Part shown: positions 16,934 through 24,891 of the stretch, piece after piece
Layout of the letters: each line of letters opens with the position of its first letter
Position numbering within the stretch: the first letter of the stretch is position 1
Assembly (NCBI GenBank): GCA_944322395.1
Contig: CALUPA010000019.1
Span: forward strand, 1-38,772
Source: an uncultured Phocaeicola sp.
Lineage (GTDB): Bacteria > Bacteroidota > Bacteroidia > Bacteroidales > Bacteroidaceae
Direction: 5' to 3'
DNA: 38,772 bases
Notes under the pieces: model-generated
Seen by the model: only the letters and a program-made list of their open reading frames with translations
Told to the model about the DNA's origin: nothing
Databases searched by the model: none
Position numbers and translations under genes: made by a program

Positions 16934-18910
16934 TTACTTTTTAGATATTTCAAATTTATAGATTGCAAAAGTCATTTCTCCTATTTCAGTGTCAAGGATG
17001 TTCTTTTCTATGTTGATATTCTTTTCCACCGGAACAATCTTGTTTGGTTCGTCAAGAGTGTTTTCTGCGTCAGAGTTGTCAGAGTGCAGGGTGATGCACT
17101 TGCCGTTGACGAGTGATACTGATTTCTTCAGGCCTTTGAATTCGATGTTCAGTTTCTGGCTCTTGTCCGATGTATTAACAACTTTCAGAATGTATGTATT
17201 GTTGTCCTTGTCCAATACTGCACTAGCAAAGAGTCCGTTCTGTCCTTCCTGACCGCTTACAGCTTTCTTGTCCATAGTCAGAGGAATTACGTTTGTCCCC
17301 TTGTTATGTCCATACAAGTTCTGAACATACCAGCTGCAAGTACGTACAGAGCGCAGATTGTCGAACCATATCAGGTCTGGACGCCACTGCCATCCTTCAA
17401 CGTGTGCAAGCAATGGAGCATATGTAGCCATATGAACGATGTCGGCATTGCGTTCAACACCTGTCAGGAATGCAGCTTCAAGAAGTGATGCATGGAAATG
17501 ATTCCATTTCTTGCCTTTGCCGTGGCATGCATATTCGCCTGCAAATACTTTCGGACCTTTGCGGTCGTAGTTGTCATATCTGCTTCCGGAGTTTAGGAAC
17601 CATTCTTCTGGACGATAGAAGTGTTCGTCCACCAAATCAACCTTAAGTTTCTTCATTTCCGGCCACAGATATTCAAAGTCCTTGCCTTCAGAGTTAGGAC
17701 CTGACGAACCGATAATCTTCATGTCAGGATATGCCTTGCGTATAGCTTCAACGAATGGTTTCAGACGTTCTGGATATTCAGGTCCCCACTGTTCGTTACC
17801 AATTCCGATGAATTTGAGGTTGAATGGTTCCGGATGTCCCATTTCAGCACGCAGACCACCCCATTTTGTATCTGTAGCTCCATTGGCAAACTCTATTAGG
17901 TCGAGAGCATCCTGTATGTATGGCTGGAGGTCGCAAACCTTCACGTGTGCATCTTCAGTATTATTCTGGAACTGGCATGAAAGTCCGCAGCTAAGCACAG
18001 GTAATGGTTCTGCACCCATATCTTCTGCCAACAGGAAGAGTTCATAGAACCCCATTCCGTATGTCTGGAAATAGTCAGGGAAGAAGCGGTGAGGGAAAGT
18101 GTAGTGCCAGCGGTTTTCGTTCAGAGGGCGGTTCTCGACAGGACCTACAGAGTTTTTCCAGTTATATCTTGTTGCAAGATCTGTTCCTTCTACTATACAT
18201 CCTCCCGGGAAACGGAATACTCCCGGTTTAGTATCGGCAAGGGCCTGTACAAGGTCTTTACGCAAACCGTTTTCGCGACCTTTCCATGTGTCGGTAGGGA
18301 ATAATGAGATGTGTTCCAGATCGACAGTACCTGCAGATGCCAGGAAGATGCGCAGGTGTGCCTTGGCGAATGTCTGTTCAGGAGTAAGCTTTATTTCATA
18401 TTTCTTCCATTCCTTTGAATTGATATCCAGTGTCTGCGAAGTTATAACCTGTGTCTCTCCCATTGAAGCATTGTCAATAAGTTCCACAATGATTTTTTGG
18501 TTTTCACCTCTTGCCCATACACTGAAACGGTAACTCTCGTTTGCTTTGATACCTATTCCGAAGAATCCTTCGTTTTCAATACCTGTACGTTTGTGTGCAT
18601 GTCCCGGATTTCCTAATCTTACGTAGTGTGGATTCTTGTCGAACGGACCATCGTCCAGCAGAGTTACATTGCCGAACACGTTCCATCCCATAAAGTTCTG
18701 TGGAAATTCGAACGAACGGTTTTTGATAAGTTCTGCATAAAGTCCTCCGTCGGCACCATAGTTTATGTCCTCGAAGAAATGTCCATACATGGTAGGTTGT
18801 ATTTCGGCACCGATTTTATTTGCCTGAACGACCATGTTGTTTACCTGCTGTGCGTTGATGCCCATGTATGTAGTCAGGGCTAATGCACTTAATAAGAAGT
18901 GTTTTTTCAT
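16934..18910 (-). CDS. GH51 alpha-L-arabinofuranosidase with carbohydrate-binding insert (658 aa)
   Basis: The start is set at 18910 because MKKHFLLSALALTTYMGINAQQ is a good signal peptide; the frame stays open upstream but the extra residues do not look like a secreted N-terminus. The GH51 entry segment MYGHFFEDINYGADGGLYAELIKN is followed by a jelly-roll CBM4/9-like stretch (~75-205 of the mature numbering). The barrel carries acid/base Glu373 (GIGNEQWGPEY) and nucleophile Glu459 (VFAGEYACHG). It matches the larger GH51 type found in Bacteroides arabinan loci. It leads the two-gene GH51 operon. Upstream is a -7-like TATTTTTG (minus strand 18941-18948) and, further up, a four-unit AACG array. 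Confidence 0.92.
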   Translation of the reverse strand: MKKHFLLSALALTTYMGINAQQVNNMVVQANKIGAEIQPTMYGHFFEDINYGADGGLYAELIKNRSFEFPQNFMGWNVFGNVTLLDDGPFDKNPHYVRLGNPGHAHKRTGIENEGFFGIGIKANESYRFSVWARGENQKIIVELIDNASMGETQVITSQTLDINSKEWKKYEIKLTPEQTFAKAHLRIFLASAGTVDLEHISLFPTDTWKGRENGLRKDLVQALADTKPGVFRFPGGCIVEGTDLATRYNWKNSVGPVENRPLNENRWHYTFPHRFFPDYFQTYGMGFYELFLLAEDMGAEPLPVLSCGLSCQFQNNTEDAHVKVCDLQPYIQDALDLIEFANGATDTKWGGLRAEMGHPEPFNLKFIGIGNEQWGPEYPERLKPFVEAIRKAYPDMKIIGSSGPNSEGKDFEYLWPEMKKLKVDLVDEHFYRPEEWFLNSGSRYDNYDRKGPKVFAGEYACHGKGKKWNHFHASLLEAAFLTGVERNADIVHMATYAPLLAHVEGWQWRPDLIWFDNLRSVRTCSWYVQNLYGHNKGTNVIPLTMDKKAVSGQEGQNGLFASAVLDKDNNTYILKVVNTSDKSQKLNIEFKGLKKSVSLVNGKCITLHSDNSDAENTLDEPNKIVPVEKNINIEKNILDTEIGEMTFAIYKFEISKK

Positions 18911-18940
18911 GGAAAAAGTATTAATTATGTTTTTATGATA

Positions 18941-18948
18941 CAAAAATA
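18941..18948 (-). promoter_or_regulatory. Candidate -7 element of the GH51 operon
   Basis: On the minus strand TATTTTTG fits TAnnTTTG, about 31 nt before the chosen ATG. No -33 TTTG is seen at the right spacing, which would fit activator dependence. Confidence 0.45.
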
Positions 18949-18996
18949 GTTTTTTTTGTTGGTTTATGTTCAGAAAATCAATACTCATTCTTAGTT

Positions 18997-19040
18997 GTAA
19001 CGATAGTTGAACGGTTTATGAACGTTTGTTGAACGAATAA
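18997..19040 (-). promoter_or_regulatory. Four-unit 11-bp repeat array upstream of the GH51 operon
   Basis: AACG recurs at 18999, 19010, 19021 and 19032, an exact 11-bp period, and the last three copies share TGAACG. On the minus strand the units begin CGTTCA (CGTTCAACAAA, CGTTCATAAAC, CGTTCAACTAT) with a weaker CGTTAC unit nearest the gene. One-turn spacing puts all sites on one DNA face. It lies 48 nt upstream of the candidate -7 element, between the GH43 stop and the GH51 start. Confidence 0.55.
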
Positions 19041-19065
19041 TGATGTGTCTTGGTTCATTTAGTCT

Positions 19066-20046
19066 TCAACGTACGTCTGTTCCTTCGCTAGTCATTTGTA
19101 TTCGTTTTATTGTTCCGTCTTCATTATAATATAAACGGTCAATGCAGATAGAACGTCGGAAGCTGCCGCCATGAGTATTGATACCACCGTTATGGTAAAT
19201 GAAATAAGACTTGCCATTGAAGTCTATTATTGACTGGTGGTTGGTATTGGAGTTTCCTGCCAGTTCGTTCAATATTCCTTTATATTCCCACGGTCCGTCG
19301 ATGCTTTTGCTCATTGCATAGCATATCTTTTCCGGAAATTCCGATGCAAACGAAAGATAATACCAGTCGCCGTGTTTATGTATCCATGGTGCCTCGGTGA
19401 AGCGTGGAAGTTTTATAGGAATAATGGGTCCGTCAAGTTCTATCATATTTTCTTTCAGTTTTGCATAATAGCATTGGGTATTCCCCCAAAACAGATATGC
19501 CTGCCCGTCATCATCTATTATTACGGTAGGGTCGATGTCATCCCAATTTATTGAAGTGTACTCTGTGGTCATATCATTGGTGATTAATGCACTGCCTCTT
19601 GCATCCTTGAAAGGACCTGTTGGAGAATCAGCTACCGCCACACCGATAGATTTGCCGGGTATTGTAGCATGTTCGACTGTTACATACCAGTAGAATTTGC
19701 CGTTTCTTTCTATTACCTGACTAGCCCATGCATCACCTTTTGCCCATTTGAAGTCTTTAGCTTTTAGTGTATACGAATGTTCTGTAAAGGTTTTCATGTC
19801 TTTTGTCGAGAAAATGCACCATTCGTTCATCAGATAGTATTGATGTGGCTCGGGACATTCGTCATGCCCGGCATAGATATATACTGTACCGTTGTGTACC
19901 AAAGCAGCCGGATCACCAAGATATTTGTGTGTAATTACTGGATTGCCTTTAGCAACGAAAGTAGTGTCGTTCTTTGCAGCATATGATGTATGGCATAATA
20001 TTACTGCAAGAAATGTAATAATCTGGAAACAGGTTTTATTTTTCAT
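19066..20046 (-). CDS. GH43 exo-acting arabinosidase, periplasmic
   Basis: The five-bladed propeller glycosidase has a cleavable signal peptide (residues 1-23, SYAAKN). The GH43 triad is visible: base Asp45 (LGDPAALV), pKa modulator Asp172 (DDIDPTVIIDDDG) and acid Glu218 (FTEAPWIHKHGDWYYL). At 326 aa it is a bare catalytic domain. In an arabinan locus it is expected to trim arabinofuranose side chains or ends, but GH43 also holds xylosidases. It is divergent from the HTCS gene. Its promoter carries the same paired operator and TATATTTG as susC, so it should be under the same regulator. The GH51 pair is transcribed in the same direction 155 nt downstream. Confidence 0.9.
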   Translation of the reverse strand: MKNKTCFQIITFLAVILCHTSYAAKNDTTFVAKGNPVITHKYLGDPAALVHNGTVYIYAGHDECPEPHQYYLMNEWCIFSTKDMKTFTEHSYTLKAKDFKWAKGDAWASQVIERNGKFYWYVTVEHATIPGKSIGVAVADSPTGPFKDARGSALITNDMTTEYTSINWDDIDPTVIIDDDGQAYLFWGNTQCYYAKLKENMIELDGPIIPIKLPRFTEAPWIHKHGDWYYLSFASEFPEKICYAMSKSIDGPWEYKGILNELAGNSNTNHQSIIDFNGKSYFIYHNGGINTHGGSFRRSICIDRLYYNEDGTIKRIQMTSEGTDVR

Positions 20047-20069
20047 ACTGATTAGAATTTAATTTTTTG

Positions 20070-20077
20070 CAAATATA
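20070..20077 (-). promoter_or_regulatory. -7 element of the GH43 gene
   Basis: TATATTTG on the minus strand, a perfect TAnnTTTG, 23 nt before the ATG. The -33 position is taken by the proximal operator half-site instead of TTTG. Confidence 0.75.
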
Positions 20078-20098
20078 TCTTTCCTTATAGTATCGGAA

Positions 20099-20130
20099 GG
20101 TGGACAAATAAACATGTTAGGTGGATAAAT
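20099..20130 (-). promoter_or_regulatory. Candidate HTCS operator of the GH43 promoter
   Basis: Read on the minus strand, ATTTATCCACC (20130-20120) and ATTTGTCCACC (20109-20099) form a direct repeat 21 bp apart. The proximal copy ends 21 nt before the TATATTTG -7 element. The same half-site, repeat spacing and promoter distance recur upstream of susC. Confidence 0.72.
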
Positions 20131-20185
20131 CTGCAACAGCCGGAAAAACATTATTTTATATAGCGCAAAATAGTGAAATAGATTT

Positions 20186-20193
20186 TAACTTTG
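20186..20193 (+). promoter_or_regulatory. Candidate -7 element of the HTCS gene
   Basis: TAACTTTG fits TAnnTTTG and ends 21 nt before the HTCS ATG. No -33 element is seen at 19-21 nt. Confidence 0.5.
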
Positions 20194-20214
20194 TGAATAA
20201 TTAAAACCTAAGTT

Positions 20215-23200
20215 ATGGGAATAAAGCACATTCTATCGTATTCATTGATTTTTATAGGAACACTGTTGTTGTCTGCAAAGAATGCAGTTACTATTGATAT
20301 GGCAAATTATATAAACAGATATACTTTGTCTGGAATTACCATGCAGGATGGTTTGCCGCATGTGTTTGTGGACGATGTAATAAAAGATAGTCGTGGATAT
20401 TTGTGGCTGTCTACTATGGGAGGTGGTGTTTCCCGATACGATGGATATGAGTTTGTCAGCTTTAATACTAATACAGAGGAGTACAGACTTAGATCGAACT
20501 TTGTCAGTCATTTGTGTGAAGACAAGTTCGACAGACTATGGATTGCAGGGGATGACGGAATAGATTTGATTTCAATAAACAGCTTGAATGTGATTACCTC
20601 CGATATCTCGTCTTCGGTTGTTCCGTTTATGAATTCTCCTATAGCTGGGATGATTCTTTCCAGTTCTGGCAATTTATGGGTTTGCAGTAAGAATATATTA
20701 TATAAAGTGGTTTTTACAGACAACGGCGAGATAAGCGATGTCATAAAAGTGTCTTATGCAAACACCAATGAACGTGGAGTAGCAATGTGCGAAATAGGTG
20801 GATATATATGGTTCCAGAAAGACAATATGTTGTGTCGAGTGTCTGATACTGTTACCGAGTGGCAGGAACCTAGCCCTGTGTCTGCATCATTGGCGTCATT
20901 GTTTAATCAGTCTGTTTTCTGTATGTATGTTCTTAATAACGAGGTGTGGATAGGAACAAGTTTTGGATTACTCAGATACAGTATATTAACAGATTCTGTA
21001 CGTCATTATATGTATAATCGTGATAATCCGTATTCTTTGTCGCAAAATTACATAACAGATATTACGTCTGCCGGAGATGGTACTCTTATTATAGGAACTT
21101 TGATGGGGCTGAATATCTATAATCCTGTATATGATAGTTTTCAGCACATTATAAATGATGATGAAGGTGGTTTCGGAAGTGGCTCGCAACTAAACTCGAA
21201 CTTTGTAAATGTTCTTTATTACGACAAAGGCAATGATATGGTTTGGATTGGTACAGAAACAGGTGGACTAATCAAACTGTATGCTTCACGACTTTATGTT
21301 ACCAACTATTTGCATCAGCAGAATCAGGCATCCAGCTTATCTAGAAATCTTGTTAATTCTATTGTTGAGGATAGTGATGGAACTTTGTGGGTGGGAGTTG
21401 TTGAGGGAGGTCTGAATTGCAAACCCAAAGGGAAAAGTGGTTTTACTCATTTTACAACAGATGTTCCGTATGGCTTGAGCCATAATACTGTAAGCTCATT
21501 GGCACTTGATGAAGGTGAAAGGCTTTATGTCGGTACATGGGGAGGTGGAGTAGGCTGGATAAATCGTAAGACAGGTACTGTAAAGCAGTTTAAAAGAATA
21601 GATGAGATTGATGATTTATTCATATCTACATTATGCTATGATTCTGTGAACAGTTTATTGTGGATTGGTTCCCAGCATGGGGTATATGTTTACAATCCTA
21701 TTAACAACAGAGTGGATAGGCTGTTTAGAGATACGGAAAAGGAGATAAATATCAATGCATTGGGGGCTTGTGTAACAAAAGCTGGCGATTTGTGGTTGTC
21801 GTCTGTTTACGGGTTGCTAAGAATAGATTTGAAAGCATATTCGAAAGGTGAGTTAAAGTACAGAAAATACACTGATGGGGTACATATACCGGAAAGTGAG
21901 CGCATTACCTGTGTACTTGAAGCTGATAATGGCGATTTATGGATAGGAAGTAATGGGGCAGGAATATACCGTGCAGTAAACAATAATGGTGATTATGCTT
22001 TTTCTTCTTACACAGTAAGTGATGGGCTTATAAGTAATAATGTACGTGGAATACAGGAGGACTGGTATGGCAATATATGGATTACTACAGTTAACGGATT
22101 GTCCAGATATAACCCAAAGGATGATATGTTTGTAGGTTATACGTCTAACGATGGACTACCTTCTGATATTTTTTATTGGAATGCAACAGCTGTATCCGGC
22201 AATGGAGAAAAGATATATTTGGGCAGTTTGGGAGGACTGTCTGAAATACACCCTGTGATGGACAAAGAAAACCGTATGAAATTTCCTTTGGTAATAAACA
22301 GGGTAAATATATTTGGCAAAACCTGTAATACGGAAGATGGTATCCTGGAACTGCACGAAAGGGATAAGTCATTAACTATTGAGTTCGCTGCTTTGGACTA
22401 TAATCCTTCTTCGTTGGCGGCATACTCTTATCGTTTGGTTGGTTTTGATGACAAATGGATAGATGCAAGAAGAGATAGACGTACAGTGACTTATACAAAT
22501 CTCAAACCTGGTAAATATAACTTTCAGTTAAGATATACTCCCGATGGTAAAAACTGGATAGATGCCGGTAATGGGCTTATAATAGAAGTTACACCTTATT
22601 TCTATAAGACTCCTTGGTTTGTTCTTTCTGTACTATTGTTCATTATTCTGGTAGGTTATAGGATTGTGGTATGGAGGTTCAATGAAATGAAAAGGCAACA
22701 GATTATACTGCACGATAAAGTTGAAGAAAGAACCCGCGAACTCAAGGAACAACAGAAGCTTCTTTCTGTGCAGACAGAAGAACTGTCAAAACAGAATGAA
22801 TTGCTGAAGGAGCAAAACTTGAAAATAACTGAACAGAAAAATAAGATATTGGAAATGTCGCGTAAAGTAGAGGAACTTACAATAGATAAACTGACTTTCT
22901 TTACAAACATTACGCATGAGTTCAGAACTCCGCTTACACTTATTGTAGGTCCGATAGAAAGAGCATTGAAGTTAAGTTATAACCCACAGGTCATAGAACA
23001 GTTGAACCTGGTGGAGAAAAACAGTAAGTATCTCCTTTCACTTATAAATCAGCTTCTCGATTTCAGAAAGGTAGAAGATGGAAGAATGAAAATTATATGC
23101 CATCATGGTAATATAAATACGTTTTTAGACGATTTGCTTTCGCCTTTTGTCGCTTTTGCTGCCGATAGAGGTATCTCTTTAAGAACTTACAGACGTATTG

Positions 23201-24420
23201 ATAATCCATACATGATGTATGACGAGGATATTATGCGTAAGGTGATAACAAATCTTATAAGTAATGCTATAAAGTTCACTGAAAAAGGTGGATTTGTCTC
23301 TGTCTATGCTGCCATTGTAAAGGATAATTCAGCAGAGAAACTGTACATGTGTGTAAGGGATACGGGAAAAGGTATACCGGAGGATGATATAGAAAGAATA
23401 TTCAACCGATTTTATCAGGCCGATAATCAAGGACACGAATCAGTAAGTGGACAGAGTGGTACAGGTATAGGGCTGTATCTGTGCAAGAAGTTGATAACAT
23501 TGCTGGGTGGTAACGTAACAGCAATGAATAATCCGGTGGAAGGTTCTTCCTTCAGGATATTGTTACCGGTTGAAAGAGGTGAGAATACTGAAACTGTCGA
23601 CGAAATGTACGACGATGAACATGAAGATATATCACTGTCACCAGAGAAAAATGGTAAGCTTAACATCCTTATAGTAGAAGATAATAAGGACATGAGGGAT
23701 TATATAAGATCTATTCTTACAGAGTATTATAATGTAATGGAAGCAGCAAATGGTGAGGAAGCTTTGCAGGTCCTGAAATCCACTAATGTAGATTTTGTTA
23801 TCAGTGATTTGATGATGCCTGTAATGGATGGAATGGAATTGTCGCATAGAATAAGAAGTGATTTTTCTATTTCGCATATACCTATTCTTATGCTGACAGC
23901 AAAGACTTCGGACGAAGCAAGACTGGAAGGTTATAAGGCAGGTGTCGACTCTTATCTGTTAAAGCCTTTCGATGAAAATCTTTTATTGGCACGAATATCC
24001 GGTATATTGGAAAACAGAAAACGTTTCCAGCAGAAGTTCTATTTGACAATGGATGTGGATTCATTGGGTATAGAAGAAGAATCCGGTGATAAGAAGTTTC
24101 TTGATAAAGCAATGAAGGTGGTAAAGGAGAACTATATGAATCCTGATTTTGATGTTGCAGATTTTATAGAAGCTATGGGTATGAGTAAAAGTCTGCTTAA
24201 TAAGAAAATGCAGAGCCTTACAGGACAGTCTACAAATCAGTTTATGAGGAATTACAGACTTAATCTGGCCCGAGAACTACTTTTGAAGAATAAGATAACT
24301 CATAACATGAATATTTCAGAGATAGCTTATCAGGTTGGATTTAATGATCCTAAATACTTCACACGTTGTTTTACCAAGCATTTTAATGTTACACCCAGCA
24401 GTATATTGGAGGATAAATAG
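20215..24420 (+). CDS. Hybrid two-component sensor-regulator (HTCS) of the arabinan locus
   Basis: One 1401-aa inner-membrane protein senses an oligosaccharide in the periplasm and binds DNA in the cytoplasm. A signal/anchor (~1-25) is followed by a double beta-propeller with many Reg_prop repeats of the DGxLWIGT type (~35-700) and a Y_Y_Y domain (~725-790). A transmembrane helix (~800-823) is followed by a coiled-coil linker. HisKA has phospho-acceptor His901 (THEFRTP). HATPase has the N box NLISNAIKF and the G boxes DTGKGIP and GTGIGLYLC. The receiver has Asp1198 (DLMMP), with LMLTAK and LLKPF. A C-terminal AraC-type HTH (~1300-1400) includes ISEIAYQVGFNDPKYFTRCF. All key residues are intact. 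By position and neighbours it should respond to arabino-oligosaccharides, like BT0366 of B. thetaiotaomicron (family knowledge). Confidence 0.96.
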   Translation: MGIKHILSYSLIFIGTLLLSAKNAVTIDMANYINRYTLSGITMQDGLPHVFVDDVIKDSRGYLWLSTMGGGVSRYDGYEFVSFNTNTEEYRLRSNFVSHLCEDKFDRLWIAGDDGIDLISINSLNVITSDISSSVVPFMNSPIAGMILSSSGNLWVCSKNILYKVVFTDNGEISDVIKVSYANTNERGVAMCEIGGYIWFQKDNMLCRVSDTVTEWQEPSPVSASLASLFNQSVFCMYVLNNEVWIGTSFGLLRYSILTDSVRHYMYNRDNPYSLSQNYITDITSAGDGTLIIGTLMGLNIYNPVYDSFQHIINDDEGGFGSGSQLNSNFVNVLYYDKGNDMVWIGTETGGLIKLYASRLYVTNYLHQQNQASSLSRNLVNSIVEDSDGTLWVGVVEGGLNCKPKGKSGFTHFTTDVPYGLSHNTVSSLALDEGERLYVGTWGGGVGWINRKTGTVKQFKRIDEIDDLFISTLCYDSVNSLLWIGSQHGVYVYNPINNRVDRLFRDTEKEININALGACVTKAGDLWLSSVYGLLRIDLKAYSKGELKYRKYTDGVHIPESERITCVLEADNGDLWIGSNGAGIYRAVNNNGDYAFSSYTVSDGLISNNVRGIQEDWYGNIWITTVNGLSRYNPKDDMFVGYTSNDGLPSDIFYWNATAVSGNGEKIYLGSLGGLSEIHPVMDKENRMKFPLVINRVNIFGKTCNTEDGILELHERDKSLTIEFAALDYNPSSLAAYSYRLVGFDDKWIDARRDRRTVTYTNLKPGKYNFQLRYTPDGKNWIDAGNGLIIEVTPYFYKTPWFVLSVLLFIILVGYRIVVWRFNEMKRQQIILHDKVEERTRELKEQQKLLSVQTEELSKQNELLKEQNLKITEQKNKILEMSRKVEELTIDKLTFFTNITHEFRTPLTLIVGPIERALKLSYNPQVIEQLNLVEKNSKYLLSLINQLLDFRKVEDGRMKIICHHGNINTFLDDLLSPFVAFAADRGISLRTYRRIDNPYMMYDEDIMRKVITNLISNAIKFTEKGGFVSVYAAIVKDNSAEKLYMCVRDTGKGIPEDDIERIFNRFYQADNQGHESVSGQSGTGIGLYLCKKLITLLGGNVTAMNNPVEGSSFRILLPVERGENTETVDEMYDDEHEDISLSPEKNGKLNILIVEDNKDMRDYIRSILTEYYNVMEAANGEEALQVLKSTNVDFVISDLMMPVMDGMELSHRIRSDFSISHIPILMLTAKTSDEARLEGYKAGVDSYLLKPFDENLLLARISGILENRKRFQQKFYLTMDVDSLGIEEESGDKKFLDKAMKVVKENYMNPDFDVADFIEAMGMSKSLLNKKMQSLTGQSTNQFMRNYRLNLARELLLKNKITHNMNISEIAYQVGFNDPKYFTRCFTKHFNVTPSSILEDK

Positions 24421-24569
24421 GCGGACTTACTGTATTAATGGTGTATGGCTAATAAAGAGAAATAAACTATATAGCACTCATGTGAACGTTTTAATGTCTT
24501 TATGACTAATGAAATATGTTTGTTTCAAGTCTGTAAGTGAATTACAGATGGCATAAATCTTTTGTAATA

Positions 24570-24578
24570 GGTGGACTA
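24570..24578 (-). promoter_or_regulatory. Possible third, inverted HTCS half-site
   Basis: GGTGGACTA on the plus strand is the reverse of the TAGTCCACC-like half-site. It lies 22 bp upstream of the direct repeat at 24601-24632. It has no -7 element of its own. Confidence 0.3.
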
Positions 24579-24600
24579 ATGTAAAAAAGGACTTTTGCAT

Positions 24601-24632
24601 TTTTGTCCACTTATTATCTTTTTTTGTCCACT
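24601..24632 (+). promoter_or_regulatory. Candidate HTCS operator of the susC promoter
   Basis: TTTTGTCCACT occurs at 24601-24611 and again at 24622-24632, exactly 21 bp apart. The second copy ends 21 nt before TATATTTG. The geometry is the same as at the GH43 promoter, so both are probably bound by the AraC-type domain of the HTCS between them. Confidence 0.75.
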
Positions 24633-24653
24633 ATCATTTTTCACTTTGCCCCC

Positions 24654-24661
24654 TATATTTG
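24654..24661 (+). promoter_or_regulatory. -7 element of the susC operon
   Basis: TATATTTG, a perfect TAnnTTTG, without a -33 TTTG at 19-21 nt. Transcription would start near 24668, leaving a leader of about 220 nt before the susC ATG. Confidence 0.72.
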
Positions 24662-24891
24662 CAGTGTTAAAAATGTTTTGTTTAATTTTAAGATAATGTA
24701 TTATGAAAAATGCCTTGAAATTATTCGTCTGTATTGGCGGTGAATTATGTGGATTACGATATTACACCACAAAACGGTTATTCGAGTGATGTAAAGAGAT
24801 ATATCATTCTCGGAACTAGAATTAAAACAAATCTTTGTTAAACTAGAGTAATCTAGTAGTCTATTAAAATTTAAATTTAATACCATTAAAA
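24662..24891 (+). other. Long leader of susC with two overlapping mini-ORFs and a small hairpin
   Basis: A 28-codon ORF at 24703-24789 begins MKNALKLFVCIGG. A second frame open from GTG 24740 to the stop at 24839-24841 reads VNYVDYDITPQNGYSSDVK. Joined by one frameshift near 24740 they would make a ~46-residue peptide with a signal-like start. A 6-bp hairpin ACTAGA-GTAA-TCTAGT lies at 24842-24857. These could be a decayed gene, a leader peptide, or chance. Confidence 0.3.

Noticed and set aside
18911..18988. A longer start (18988) for the large GH51 gene
   Set aside because: The added 26 residues are hydrophilic and lysine-rich and would place the clear signal peptide MKKHFLLSALALTTYMG inside the protein; they also overlap the promoter-like TATTTTTG.
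24645..24648. TTTG just upstream of the susC -7 element as its -33 box
   Set aside because: It is only 5 nt from TATATTTG; the -33 element needs 19-21 nt.
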